A stretch of DNA of 64,000 nucleotides from Taeniopygia guttata (taxonomy: Eukaryota > Chordata > Aves > Passeriformes > Estrildidae): the NCBI RefSeq assembly GCF_048771995.1, contig NC_133026.1:150683001-150747000 (forward strand), in the 5' to 3' direction. Below the pieces are notes generated by a model, which was given only the letters and a program-made list of their open reading frames with translations, searched no databases and was not told the origin of the DNA. Each line of letters opens with the position of its first letter. Within the stretch, counting starts at the first letter, position 1. The translations under genes and the position numbers were made by a program. Positions 54,619 through 63,908 of this stretch are shown piece after piece.

Positions 54619-55805
54619 TGAGGTGGGGAGTGTTTTCATTCCTGTCTTTCTGCAATTCCATGTCCTGCTCTTGAGGCTGATTCCATCTGACCTTTGCGGC
54701 AGCTTCCATGAGGTTGTGTTTGGGTAGATTTGATTGTTCCATGTGTGTCAGGGAGGGCTGAATAAACAACCAGAGCCCTGGAAAGTTGCAATGTCATCAG
54801 TGAGGTCATGTTGTGGCACTCATCTGCTGTGGTTTGCCGGTGCCTTGTGAAGACTGTGACTTTTTCTCAGCCACTGGATGTCCATCAGTCATTGTGTCAC
54901 CCAGGAATGCTGAGGGAGCTGCTGATGGCCTGGGGAGGTCACTCTGCAATAACTTTTAAAGGTCTGAGTGCTTGGATGAGAGAGAGCTCCTAGGCTTGAG
55001 TCTAGACTGGGATCAAGAGAGAGTATCTGGAAAGCCAGGCTCTGTTTAGGCTGGACTTGTTCCAGTGTTCTGGTTCATTTGCATTTCTCAAATATATACA
55101 ACAGCATTTGCTACCATATAAATGTATTTCTAGACCTCATTCAGAAATCTAATATTGAGGAATAAACCCCGTCCATTCTGTTTCTTGCCACGGCTGGTCT
55201 GTGATATCAATTTCTGTATTTTGCATTCAAGCCATAAGGTTTCATAACTTTTATCATGTAATCTTAACTTTTGTGTTTCTGCTTGCAAAGGCCAGTTACT
55301 ACAAGAAAAGTGTCACCAAGTCCTTGTTCTCTCCCAGTCATCATTGTGGCAGAAAATTCCAGCAGTTACCAAGACAGGATTAAGAAATTAAATACAAGCG
55401 GGTTGAGGGCGGTGTCCATCCTTTCGCCCACCACTGCTGTGACTCCACAGTGGATCAAGGATCTGGACATGGATGACCAAGAGCAGTGCAGGGAGATCAT
55501 GACAATGATGGAACTGGAGCATCCTCAAAACGAGAAGAGGAGAGAGCTGGGATTTCTTCCTGACAGGAGGCAGGGATGCACATGGGACATATTGCCAACA
55601 TGCCGTGGAATGACTTGAGTGATGACTTCCCAGTTCTCCAAAGCTTTGGTTGAATTATTTACATGTCCTGGCACATGCTGTCACCAATGAGATAATGGTC
55701 ACTAATTCTCTCATTTAAGAGATGATACCAAGGTCAGATTGAAACAGCCTCAAGTGGAGGACATGGCGTGGAAGAGTTGCAGGAAAGAAAACACTCCCCA
55801 CCTCA
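54619..55805. other. Divergent spacer between g17 and g18
   Basis: No gene. A-type flank for g17 ('gatttgattgttccatgtgtgtcagggagggctgaataaacaaccagagccc', 54728-54778) and B-type for g18 ('ggatgaccaagagcagtgcagggagatcatgac', 55470-55503). The spacer is inverted and repeated at 60125-61312 with only scattered differences. A short open frame starting MISISVFCIQ occurs in both copies but is untranslated sequence by all other signs. Confidence 0.65.
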
Positions 55806-55902
55806 TGACTCACCAGGCTGGGTGACGCAAGAGCTGCTGCCTCAAAAATGCCCCAAGGCCATGGGACAAAGCTGTCCCACCCCTCCAGGACCAGCATAAA
55901 AG
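55806..55902 (+). promoter_or_regulatory. g18 core promoter
   Basis: TGACTCA 55806-55812; CATAAAAG 55895-55902; distal block GGTCAGATTGAAAC near 55732. Confidence 0.85.
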
Positions 55903-56182
55903 CCAGCCCAGCATTGCTCTGCTTCACAAACTTCTCAGTCTCCTGACTCCTGCTCCTGCAGACAACCAGGTGAGCCTCAAGCCCCTGAACCTCCTGCTCC
56001 TTGCACCCCTGGCTCCCTCTCTTCCAGCACGCTCAGCCCCAGCCTCAGCAGCCCTCACGCCTCCCCATAGCCCCAAAATGCCCTCCACATTCCATCACCC
56101 TACTCCATCACTGCCCCTCATTGCCCCACACCCCTGCCCTGCCTCACCCCCTCTCTCTTCCAGGACCCTCCACACCACACCC

Positions 56183-56521
56183 ATGGCCTGCAACACCCTC
56201 TGCCAGCCCTGCGGACCCACCCCGCTGGCCAACAGCTGCAACGAGCCCTGTGCCCTGCAATGCCAGGATTCCCACGTCGTCATCAACCCTTCCCCTGTGC
56301 TGGTCACCCTGCCAGGACCCATCATGTCCTCCTTCCCCCAGAACACCGCCGTCGGATCCACCTCCTCGGCTGCCGTGGGCACTGAGCTCAGTGTGCAGGG
56401 ACAGCCCATCTCTGGTGGATTTGGTGGATTTGGCTACGGCCTTGGCTACGGCCGTGGGTTTGGCTATGGGCTGGGAGGCCTGGGCTGCTATGGCAGAAGG
56501 GGTTATGGCTACAGCTGCTAA
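56183..56521 (+). CDS. Feather-type beta-keratin, copy g18
   Basis: 112 residues, CQPC, H31 and VVINPS, IMSSFPQ, tail ending RRGYGYSC. Exon 1 (about 55925-55969) has the unusual sequence 'gcttcacaaacttctcagtctcc' shared only with g19; intron 55970-56163 (194 bp), leader 19 nt. AATAAA 56956-56961 (435 nt, long class). Divergent with g17, convergent with g19. H31 is shared with g19 and g1. Confidence 0.97.
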   Translation: MACNTLCQPCGPTPLANSCNEPCALQCQDSHVVINPSPVLVTLPGPIMSSFPQNTAVGSTSSAAVGTELSVQGQPISGGFGGFGYGLGYGRGFGYGLGGLGCYGRRGYGYSC

Positions 56522-56955
56522 GGGCCCTCAGCACCACCCCTGACACCAACCACCCACTCTGGAACACATCTCAGGCACTGAGGACACATCTCTGGGCCAC
56601 GACTCTCAAAATCGCTCAGCAATTCCAGCTCCTGCTCTCAGGGCTCCATCAATTCAGCTGCCAAGGGGCCAGCTCAGACTGCCTGCAAACATGGCCCATC
56701 TCCATTTCTGCTTTTCTCCCACTCCCTGCTCTGCATCTCCTCTTTGTTGTGTCCAGTCCCCTCTGGACAAACCCCTTCTCCCAAGCCAGAGACCATCGGG
56801 CACCTCTGCTGGGCTGCTCCCACTGTGGGGAAGGAAGGCCTTGATGCTCTGGCCAAACCTCACCAAAGGAAGGGACCTTGGCTGATGGTCGCCCTGCTTG
56901 CACCTCAGACCAGCCCCTTCCACTGCCTGCTCCTGAGTTTTCACTCTTCTACCTC
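56522..56955 (+). other. Long-class 3' UTR of g18
   Basis: It is kept as the example of the long class: it begins gggccctcagcaccacccctgacacc, passes 'ccaagccagagaccat', 'gggctgctcccactgtgggg' and 'gatggtcgccctgcttgcacctcagaccag', and ends before AATAAA. The same series occurs after g5, g6, g8, g9, g10, g11, g14, g16 and g19, while short-class genes jump from 'gacaccaccagctc' to 'ctcctgcaagcaaagcacctc'. Confidence 0.8.
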
Positions 56956-56989
56956 AATAAAGTTTTCCTGCATCGCCACCTGAGATGAC

Positions 56990-57620
56990 TCCTTCTTTCT
57001 TCTCCCAGGCTTCCTCCAGTCCCACTCAGCACTGAGTCCAGGTTGTAGAGGCCCCTGGGGTGGGTGAAGAAGTGCACCAAGATCACTCTTAGGTTTTATT
57101 TCAGCTGTTCCACTACTCACTGCCACACTTTGCTCTTCCAGTGCATTCTCACACAGGCCCTGCAGCTATTGGAAGACAAACTGGACACACTAATGCAGGT
57201 CTATCCTGGCCTCAGCCACAGGCCCCTCGTGTGTGGTGTGTTCTATTTTTATGGGCACCAGTTTCCCCAGCTCATCATTGTCTTCCAGGGCTATGTCCAG
57301 CTCTGGTTGAGCAGGTCCACGTCTTCCTTGTTTTCCGGTCCCAGAACAGAACACACATCTCCAGTCTCACCAGAGTGGAGCAGAGGGGAAGAATCCCCCC
57401 CTCACCTGCTGCCCACGCTCTGGGGATGAGCCCAGGACACAGCGGGGTTTCTGGTCAGCACATTCACAGGGCTGGGCATGTCCATGACTGCATCCACCAG
57501 CACCCCAAGTGCTCCTCCTTGGGCTCAATCCCCTCCTTGCCCAGCCTTTATCCTGCATGGTTGGGATTGCTCCAATCCAGGGGCAGCAGGTCCTGCCCCT
57601 CGGCTCTGCTCTGATGATTT
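56990..57620 (-). mobile_element. CR1 LINE ORF2 fragment, minus strand
   Basis: 'cactaatgcaggtctatcctggcctc', 'gagcaggtccacgtcttccttgttttccggtcccagaacagaacacac', 'ccaccagcaccccaagtgctcctcc', 'cccagcctttatcctgcatggttgggattgctccaatccagg'. Collinear with 11890-12480. Confidence 0.8.
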
Positions 57621-57723
57621 TGGAGAACTCAGATCATCTCTGGGTTTCTGGGACCAAGGAAGACAAGACTCTGCTGAGGGATATCCAGAGCAAGGCCTCA
57701 AGGATGATCCATGGCTGAAGGTT

Positions 57724-57890
57724 TGGGACAGCCATTGCCCACGACACTGGGGCATTTTTCAGGCTGGCTGCACTTGCCTGGCACAGCCTGGTGAGTCCTG
57801 AGGTTGGGAACGCTTTGCTTCCCACAGCTCTGCAATTCCATAGCCCGCTCTCGAGGCTGTGCCCATCTGATCGTGGCAGCAGCTTTGATG
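57724..57890 (-). promoter_or_regulatory. Orphan keratin promoter remnant R4
   Basis: Minus strand: GATCAGATGGGCACAGCCTCGAGAGCGGGCTATGGAATTGC-like distal part (57840-57880), 'gaggttggg', AP-1 position GGACTCA, 'aaaaatgccccagtg' and 'ggctgtccc', then 'aaaccttcagccatggatcatcc' in place of TATA box and exon 1. The same replacement sequence follows R1, R2 and R3. Confidence 0.75.
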
Positions 57891-57894
57891 AGTT

Positions 57895-58800
57895 GGGATT
57901 CATTCCAGCATGGGTGGATGAGGGAAGTGCTGCCAGTATCCTGTACCTGGCTTTGTGCAAGTCCTTGGTTCCTGTGCCAGACAACATCCTTGATTCGAAG
58001 CTGGAGAGATGTGGAGTTGATGGTTGGACCATTTGGTGGTTAAGGAATGGGCAGGATGGTCTCACTCAAAGGGTTTTGGCCCATGGCTCCACGTCCCTGT
58101 GTGGAGAACGGGGATGAGTGGTGACCCACAGAGACTCCTGTTGGGATTGTTATAATTCTGTATCATTGTCAGAAATCAGGGAACTGGGATTTAAGGGGAT
58201 GATCAGCAAAAGCAGGGACCACTCCAAGCTGAGTCATGGGGTTGGTTGTCTGGAGGGAAGGGATGGCATTCAGAGGGGCTGGAACGGGTTGGGGTTGTGG
58301 GATATCGTCCTTCTCATGAAGCTGAACAAGGCCAAGTGCAAGGTCCTGCACGTGGTTTGGAGCAATGCCAAACAGGCTGGAGACTGGGCAATGAGAGGAT
58401 TGAGAGCAGCCCAGAGGAGAAAGACTTGGGGAGGTTTTGGATGAAGAACAGGATGTGCCCCACAACATGAATGGGCTGACCAGAAACTCCCCGTGTTCTG
58501 AGCACAGGTCCATGGCATGGGCAGGAGGTGATGGGGGGATTCTGTCCCTCTGCTCTGGTTGGGGTGGACTGGAGTTGTGGGTTCGACTCTGGGACGTGAA
58601 AATAAAGGAAGACATGCAGCAGCTTGAGCAGATCTGTAAATGGACCTGGAAGATGATGAGGGTCTAGAGCAGCTGATGTCCAGCCAAAATGAACACAGCA
58701 CCAGTGAGGGGCGTGTGGCAGAATCAAGGATAGAGCTGCATTACAGTGTCCAGACCTGTGATTAAGCCAGTGAGGTTCTCGTCTGTGCTGGACACAAAGT
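57895..58800 (+). mobile_element. CR1 LINE ORF2 / 3' fragment, plus strand
   Basis: 'cctggctttgtgcaagtccttggttcctgtgccagacaacatccttgattcgaagctggagagatgtggagttgatggttggacc', 'gaagggatggcattcagaggggctggaacgggttgggg', 'gaagctgaacaaggccaagtgcaaggtcctgcacgtgg', 'gattgagagcagcccagaggagaaagacttgggg'. The clearest CR1 reverse-transcriptase read in the window; frame broken. 3' flank of g19. Confidence 0.88.
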
Positions 58801-59416
58801 GTGTCAGTGTGTCCCAGAGGGTTGTGGAACTGCAGAACCATTTCCATGAGAGGTGTTGGTGCAATTTGCACCCTCCACAAATGGTGTGTGGAGACGTGGA
58901 TTTGTGCCAAGTGTGGTTGGCACACCTTCGTCAGAAAAAAGTTGTCGGAGACGCCTCTGGTTGCAAGGCAAGAGTATTTTATTGAGGCAAAAGAAGAGTG
59001 AGAGGTCATGAGCAGTGAGTGGAAGGGAGCTGGTCTGAGGGGCAAGTAGGGCGACCATCAGCTGAGGTCCTTTGAGTGAAGTAGGTTTGGCCAGAGCATC
59101 AAGGCTCTCCTGCCCTTCAGTGAGAGCAGAACTCCAGAGGTGTCCAATGGCTGCTGGCTTGGGAGAAGGTGTTTGCAGCAGAGGGGATTGGACTGAGATG
59201 CAATGGGGAAGAGGAGGAGGCAGATGGGCCATAGGGCCATGTTTGCAGCCAGCCTGGGCTGGCACCCTGGCTCCTGTATTGCTTTGTGACCTGAGAGAAG
59301 GAGGTGGAAGCGCTGAGTCCATTTGAGAGCCTTGGCCCAGAGATGTGTCCTCAGTGCCTGAGATGTGCCACAGGGAGTGGGTGGTTGGTGTCAAGCGTGG
59401 TGCCAAGGAGGGCGCC

Positions 59417-59752
59417 TTAGCAGATGTAGCCACCCCTTCTGCCGTAGTAGCCCAGGCCTCCCAGCCCATAGCCAAACCCACGGCCGTAGCCAAGGCCGTA
59501 GCCAAAGCCACCAAATCCACCAGAGATGGGCTGTCCCTGCACACTGAGCTCAGTGCCCACGGCAGCCGAGGAGGTGGATCCGACGGCGGTGTTCTGGGGG
59601 AAGGAGGTCATGATGGGTCCTGGCAGGGTGACCAGCACAGGGGAAGGGTTGATGATGACGTGGGAATCCTGGCATTGCAGGGCACAGGGCTCGTTGCAGC
59701 TGTTGGCCAGCGGAGTGGGTCCGCAGGGCTGGCAGAGGGTGTTGCAGGCCAT
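59417..59752 (-). CDS. Feather-type beta-keratin, copy g19
   Basis: 111 residues, CQPC, H31 with VIINPS, tail [13 protein letters not shown]: the Cys that normally precedes YGRR is Tyr, so one tail Cys is lost while the terminal one is kept. Leader 19 nt; intron 59772-59961 (190 bp); TATA-type box 60029-60036; AATAAA 58978-58983 (434 nt, long class). Promoter and exon 1 are near-identical to g18, but the 3' UTR is clearly more diverged from it, marking the edge of the inverted repeat. Divergent with g20. Confidence 0.96.
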   Translation of the reverse strand: MACNTLCQPCGPTPLANSCNEPCALQCQDSHVIINPSPVLVTLPGPIMTSFPQNTAVGSTSSAAVGTELSVQGQPISGGFGGFGYGLGYGRGFGYGLGGLGYYGRRGGYIC

Positions 59753-60028
59753 GGGTGTGGTGTGGAGGGTCCTGGAAGAGAGAGGAGTGAGGCAGGGCAG
59801 GAGCACGGGGTTGTGAGGCGCAGTGATGCAGGAGAGTGGTGGAGTGTGGAGGCTGCTGTGTTGCTGTGGGGAGGTGTGAGGGCTGCTGGGCTGGGGCTGA
59901 GCGTGCTGGAAGAGAGGGGCCAGGGGTGCAGGAGCAGGAGGGTTGGGGTCTTGAGGCTCACCTGGTTGTCTGCAGGAGCAGGAGTCAGGAGACTGAGAAG
60001 TTTGTGAAGCATAGCAATGCTGGGCTGG

Positions 60029-60124
60029 CTTTTATGCTGGTCCTGGAGGGGTGGGACAGCTTTGTCCCATGGCCTTGGGGCATTTTTAAGGCAGCAGCTC
60101 TTGCGTCACCCAGCCTGTGAGTCA
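60029..60124 (-). promoter_or_regulatory. g19 core promoter
   Basis: CATAAAAG (minus) 60029-60036; TGAGTCA 60118-60124. Confidence 0.85.
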
Positions 60125-61312
60125 TGAGGTGGGGAGTGTTTTCTTTCCTGCAACTCTTCAACCCCATGTCCTCCACTTGAGGCTGTTTCCATCTGACCTT
60201 GGTATCATCTCTTAATGGAGAGAATTAGTGACCATTATCTCATTGGTGACAGCATGTGCCAGGACATGGAAACGATTCAATCAAAGCTTTGAAGAGCTGG
60301 GAAGTCATAGCTGAAGTAATTCCACGGCATGTTGACAATATGTCTCATTTGCATCCCTGCCTCCTGTCAGGAAGAAATCCCAGCTCTCTCAGCTTCTCAT
60401 TTTAAGGATGCTCCAGTTCTATCATTGTCATGATCTCCCTGCACTGCTCTTGGTCATCCCTGTCCAGATCCTTGATCCACTGTGGAGTCACAGCAGTGGT
60501 GGGCGAAAGGATGGACACCACCCTCAACCCACTTGCATTTCATTTCTTAATCCTGTCCTGGTGACTGCTGGAGTTTTTTGCCACCACAATGACTGGCAGA
60601 GAAGAAGGCCTTGGTGACACTTTTCTTGTAGTAACTGGCCTTTGCTAGCAGAAACACAAAAGTTAAGATTACATGATAAAAGTTATGAAACCTTATGGCT
60701 TGAATACAAAATACAGAAATTGATATCACAGACCAGCCGTGGCAAGAAATGGAATGAATCGCGTTTATTCCTCAATATTAGATTTCTGAATGAGGTCTAG
60801 AAATACATTTATATGGTAGCAAATGCTGTTGTATATATTTGAGAAATGCAAATGAACCAGAACACTGGAACAAGTTCATCCTAAACGGAGTCAGGCTTTC
60901 CAGATCCTCTCTCTTGATCCCATTCAAAACACAATGCCAGGATTTCTCTCTCATCCAAGCACTCAGACATTTAAAAGTTATTGCAGAGTGACCTCCACAG
61001 GACATCAGCAGCTCCCTCAGCATTCCTGGGTGACACAATGACTGATGGACATCCAGTGGTTGAGAAAAAAGTCCCAGTCTTCACAAGGCACCGGCAAACC
61101 ACAGCAGATGAGTGCCACAACATGACCTCACTGATGACATTGCAACTTTCCAGGGCTCTGGTTGTTTATTCAGCCCTCCCTGACACACATGGAACAATCA
61201 AATCTACCCAAACACAACCTCATGGAACCTGCCGCCAAGGTCAGATGGAACCAGCCTCAAGAGCAGGACATGGAATTGCAGAAAGACAGGAATGAAACCA
61301 CTCCCCACCTCA
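60125..61312. other. Divergent spacer between g19 and g20
   Basis: No gene. Inverted counterpart of 54619-55805: B-type flank beside g19 and A-type beside g20. It includes 'gtggatcaagg'/'ccttgatccac', 'tgctcttggtcatccctgtccag' (60445-60468) and GGTCAGATGGAACC near 61238. Confidence 0.65.
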
Positions 61313-61412
61313 TGACCTCATGCGAGGCTGGGCCAGGTGAGAGCTTCTGCCTGCAAAATGCCCCAAGGCCATGGGAGAAGGCTGTCCCACCGCAGGAGGA
61401 TAAGCATAAAAG
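61313..61412 (+). promoter_or_regulatory. g20 core promoter (TGACCTCA type)
   Basis: TGACCTCA at 61313-61320; CATAAAAG 61405-61412. Just before the TATA box the usual ctccaggaccag is replaced by caggaggataag, a difference from its twin g17. Confidence 0.8.
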
Positions 61413-61684
61413 CCAGACCAGAGCCTCTCTCCCTCACACACTTCTGCTGACACCTTCTGCCAACAACCAGGTGAGTCTCAAGGCCCTGACCCTCCTGCTC
61501 CAGCACCCCTAGACCCACTCAGCTAGCACGCTCAGCCCCAGCCTCAGCAACCCTCACTCCGTCCCCACAGCACCACAACACCCTCCACACTCCCTCACCC
61601 TCCTGCATCACTGCCCCTCACAACCCCGTGTCCCTGCCCTGCCTCACCCACCTCTCTCTTCCAGGCACCCCCCACACCACACCC

Positions 61685-62023
61685 ATGGCCTGCAACACCC
61701 TCTGCCAGCCCTGCGGACCCACCCCGCTGGCCAACAGCTGCAACGAGCCCTGTGCCCTGCAATGCCAGGATTCCCGCGTCATCATCGACCCTTCCCCTGT
61801 GCTGGTCACCCTGCCAGGACCCATCATGACCTCCTTCCCCCAGAACACCGCCGTCGGATCCACCTCCTCGGCTGCCGTGGGCACTGAGCTCAGTGTGCAG
61901 GGACAGCCCATCTCTGGTGGATTTGGTGGCTTTGGCTACGGCCTTGGCTACGGCCGTGGGTTTGGCTATGGGCTGGGAGGCCTGGGCTGCTATGGCAGGA
62001 GGGGCTATGGCTACAACTGCTGA
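61685..62023 (+). CDS. Feather-type beta-keratin, copy g20
   Basis: 112 residues, CQPC, VIIDPS, tail ending RRGYGYNC; protein as g4 and g15. Exon 1 (about 61436-61470), intron 61471-61664 (194 bp), leader 20 nt with GCACCCCCC. AATAAA 62172-62177, 149 nt, short class, preceded by the 'gcattaataaag' form shared with g17. Divergent with g19. Confidence 0.97.
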   Translation: MACNTLCQPCGPTPLANSCNEPCALQCQDSRVIIDPSPVLVTLPGPIMTSFPQNTAVGSTSSAAVGTELSVQGQPISGGFGGFGYGLGYGRGFGYGLGGLGCYGRRGYGYNC

Positions 62024-62229
62024 GGGCCCTCAGCACCACCCCTGACACCACCAGCTCTGGCCTCTGGCCACAACTCCTGCAAGTAAAGCTCCTCAGCTGG
62101 TGGTCGGCCTACTCACACCTCACAGCAGATTATTTCCACTTCTTTCCCCTGACTTTTCATTCTTTTGCATTAATAAAGTTTTCCTGCATCAAACCTGGGA
62201 CATCTCCTGATCTTTTTTATTCCAGTGGT

Positions 62230-63340
62230 TTTGCATCATCACCCGCCACATTCTAGAACTCAACAGGCCATTGAGGGTAGAGGAACAGGGCAGAACAATT
62301 CTCCTTACATATACAAAAGAACTAAAAACCTATTCTGGCACAGAACGCACAGGAGGGAACACCTTCCATTACATGTCACACACCTTGGAAACTGCTACAC
62401 CAAAGACTTTGACACATCAATGTTCCCCTTGGCACAAAAACGGAAAAGTCACTCCATGCCAGTGCACACTTGACAAACTCTCTTCCTGGCCAGGACCTCT
62501 GAAGCCTCCCAGCAAAGAGAGAAACAACATCAACCTCCTGGGCAGGAGCTCTGGAGTGCAAGTGCTTCAACTGCCCTGCTCAGGCAAGACCAACAGGAGA
62601 ACATTTCCAGAACCATGGACAGTGCAGGTTTGGATCTCCCAAGAGAGAGACCCCACCACCTCTTCCAATCTCTGATCATCCTCACAATGAAAGGTTCTTG
62701 GCTTCTTAGCCCATGGAATTCCATCTCTTTTCACTCGTCCTCTTGCTGTCTTGCCCTGCACGTGCGCACTGCTGAGGACAGCCAGGCTCCCTTGTCATCA
62801 TCCGCCACCATCAGGGATTGGCACACACTGATGTCCAGGACCCTGATGGACACTGATGTCCATCCTTGTCCCCTGGGAGTGCTGGCTCTCTCCGTTTCCC
62901 ATCTGGAAATCATCTTTCAGGCCCATTTGTATCTGGGTGTCCCTGGGCTCGTCTCACTGGGGAGCCCAGAACTGCCCACAGCACCTCACACGGGACCTCA
63001 CCAGCGCTGAGCAGACACCGACAGTCACCTCTCACTGCCTCATCCCAATACTTTTCCATATCATTCCTGGCACCTTGGGGTTCCTTTTCCCACAAGGGTG
63101 CAGGGACACCTCCAGCTCCACTTCTTCTCATCCACAACCCCAGAGGGTTTTTGGCAAAGAAAGCAATTTTTCCAATTGATACCCACATATTCCTTCCTAC
63201 CTGGGATCACTTCCTTGTTCCTCCCAAGAAACAGCCCTCGACAGATGCCCTTGCTGAGCTCCAGCAGATGTCCAGGACCACTCAGGTTTTCAATGTTGAC
63301 CAAAAGGATCCAACTCCTGGGGATTGCCAGTTGGGCCACT
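62230..63340 (-). mobile_element. Old CR1 LINE sequence in the 3' flank of g20
   Basis: Inverse of 52589-53700: 'ctgggcaggagctctggagtgcaagtgcttcaactgccctgctcaggc' (62538-62585), 'ctcacaatgaaaggttcttgg' (62681-62701), 'ggggagcccagaactgcccacagcacctcacacgggacctcaccagcgctgag' (62959-63010). The outer arm of the large inverted repeat. Confidence 0.7.
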
Positions 63341-63908
63341 ATGTACAAATCATGAACAGGACGTGCCTCGAGCTGTTTATTTTCCATCATCTGTCTCATT
63401 TCACGGTTGTGACAATGGGAACATACCAGCAGCTCACATCCCAGGCAGCGGACAAAAAACTTAATGTTATAATTTAATTTAAAAGCTTTTTGACTAATCA
63501 CACAAAGAAAAAGCATATTGACAGTAATTCTATCCAACCGCTATAAGAACATGTTCCTTTGATTAAAACAATGCTCATTATTTTAAATACAATACCTGCT
63601 TGTGAACCTTAAGATACAATGCACAGAGCTCCATAATTAAGCTTAGAACTTCCTAAAATCTCACTAGATATACTTTTCTGTAACTTAGGGAGTTTTTCTA
63701 GCCAAGCATTAATACACTGACCGTTCTATTTTCATTAGTTTCTACTTCTTGTATAATTTTTGTGTTGATAAATCTTATGCTCACTGCTTATCTTTAATCA
63801 TATTTCTGCTGTCTTTGAGGCCTGCTTTTTGTAACTTGATTTTAACTAAAACTTTGATTTTAAGGATTCTTACAGTTCTCCCCCTTGGTTCAACTGAAAA
63901 CACGCAAG
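63341..63908. mobile_element. LTR-like AT-rich insertion, twin of 52017-52583
   Basis: 568 bp, flanked by CCACT at 63336-63340 and 63909-63913, reverse complement of the block near g17 and almost the same length. Same flanking sequence on both sides as its twin, so copied with the inverted duplication, not inserted twice. CR1-like sequence continues to the window end. Confidence 0.55.

Noticed and set aside
55201-60729. Short frame MISISVFCIQAIRFHNF present at 55201 and 60729 as a conserved micropeptide
   Set aside because: Its conservation is explained by the recent inverted duplication; the C-terminal halves already differ and other spacers do not keep the frame.
1933-62000. Antisense open frames of about 90-130 codons (protein starting [19 protein letters not shown]) over every keratin coding exon
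   Set aside because: They are open in each copy because the sense sequence is so conserved and GC-rich. They have no promoter, intron or polyadenylation signal of their own and read only as the reverse of the keratin frame.
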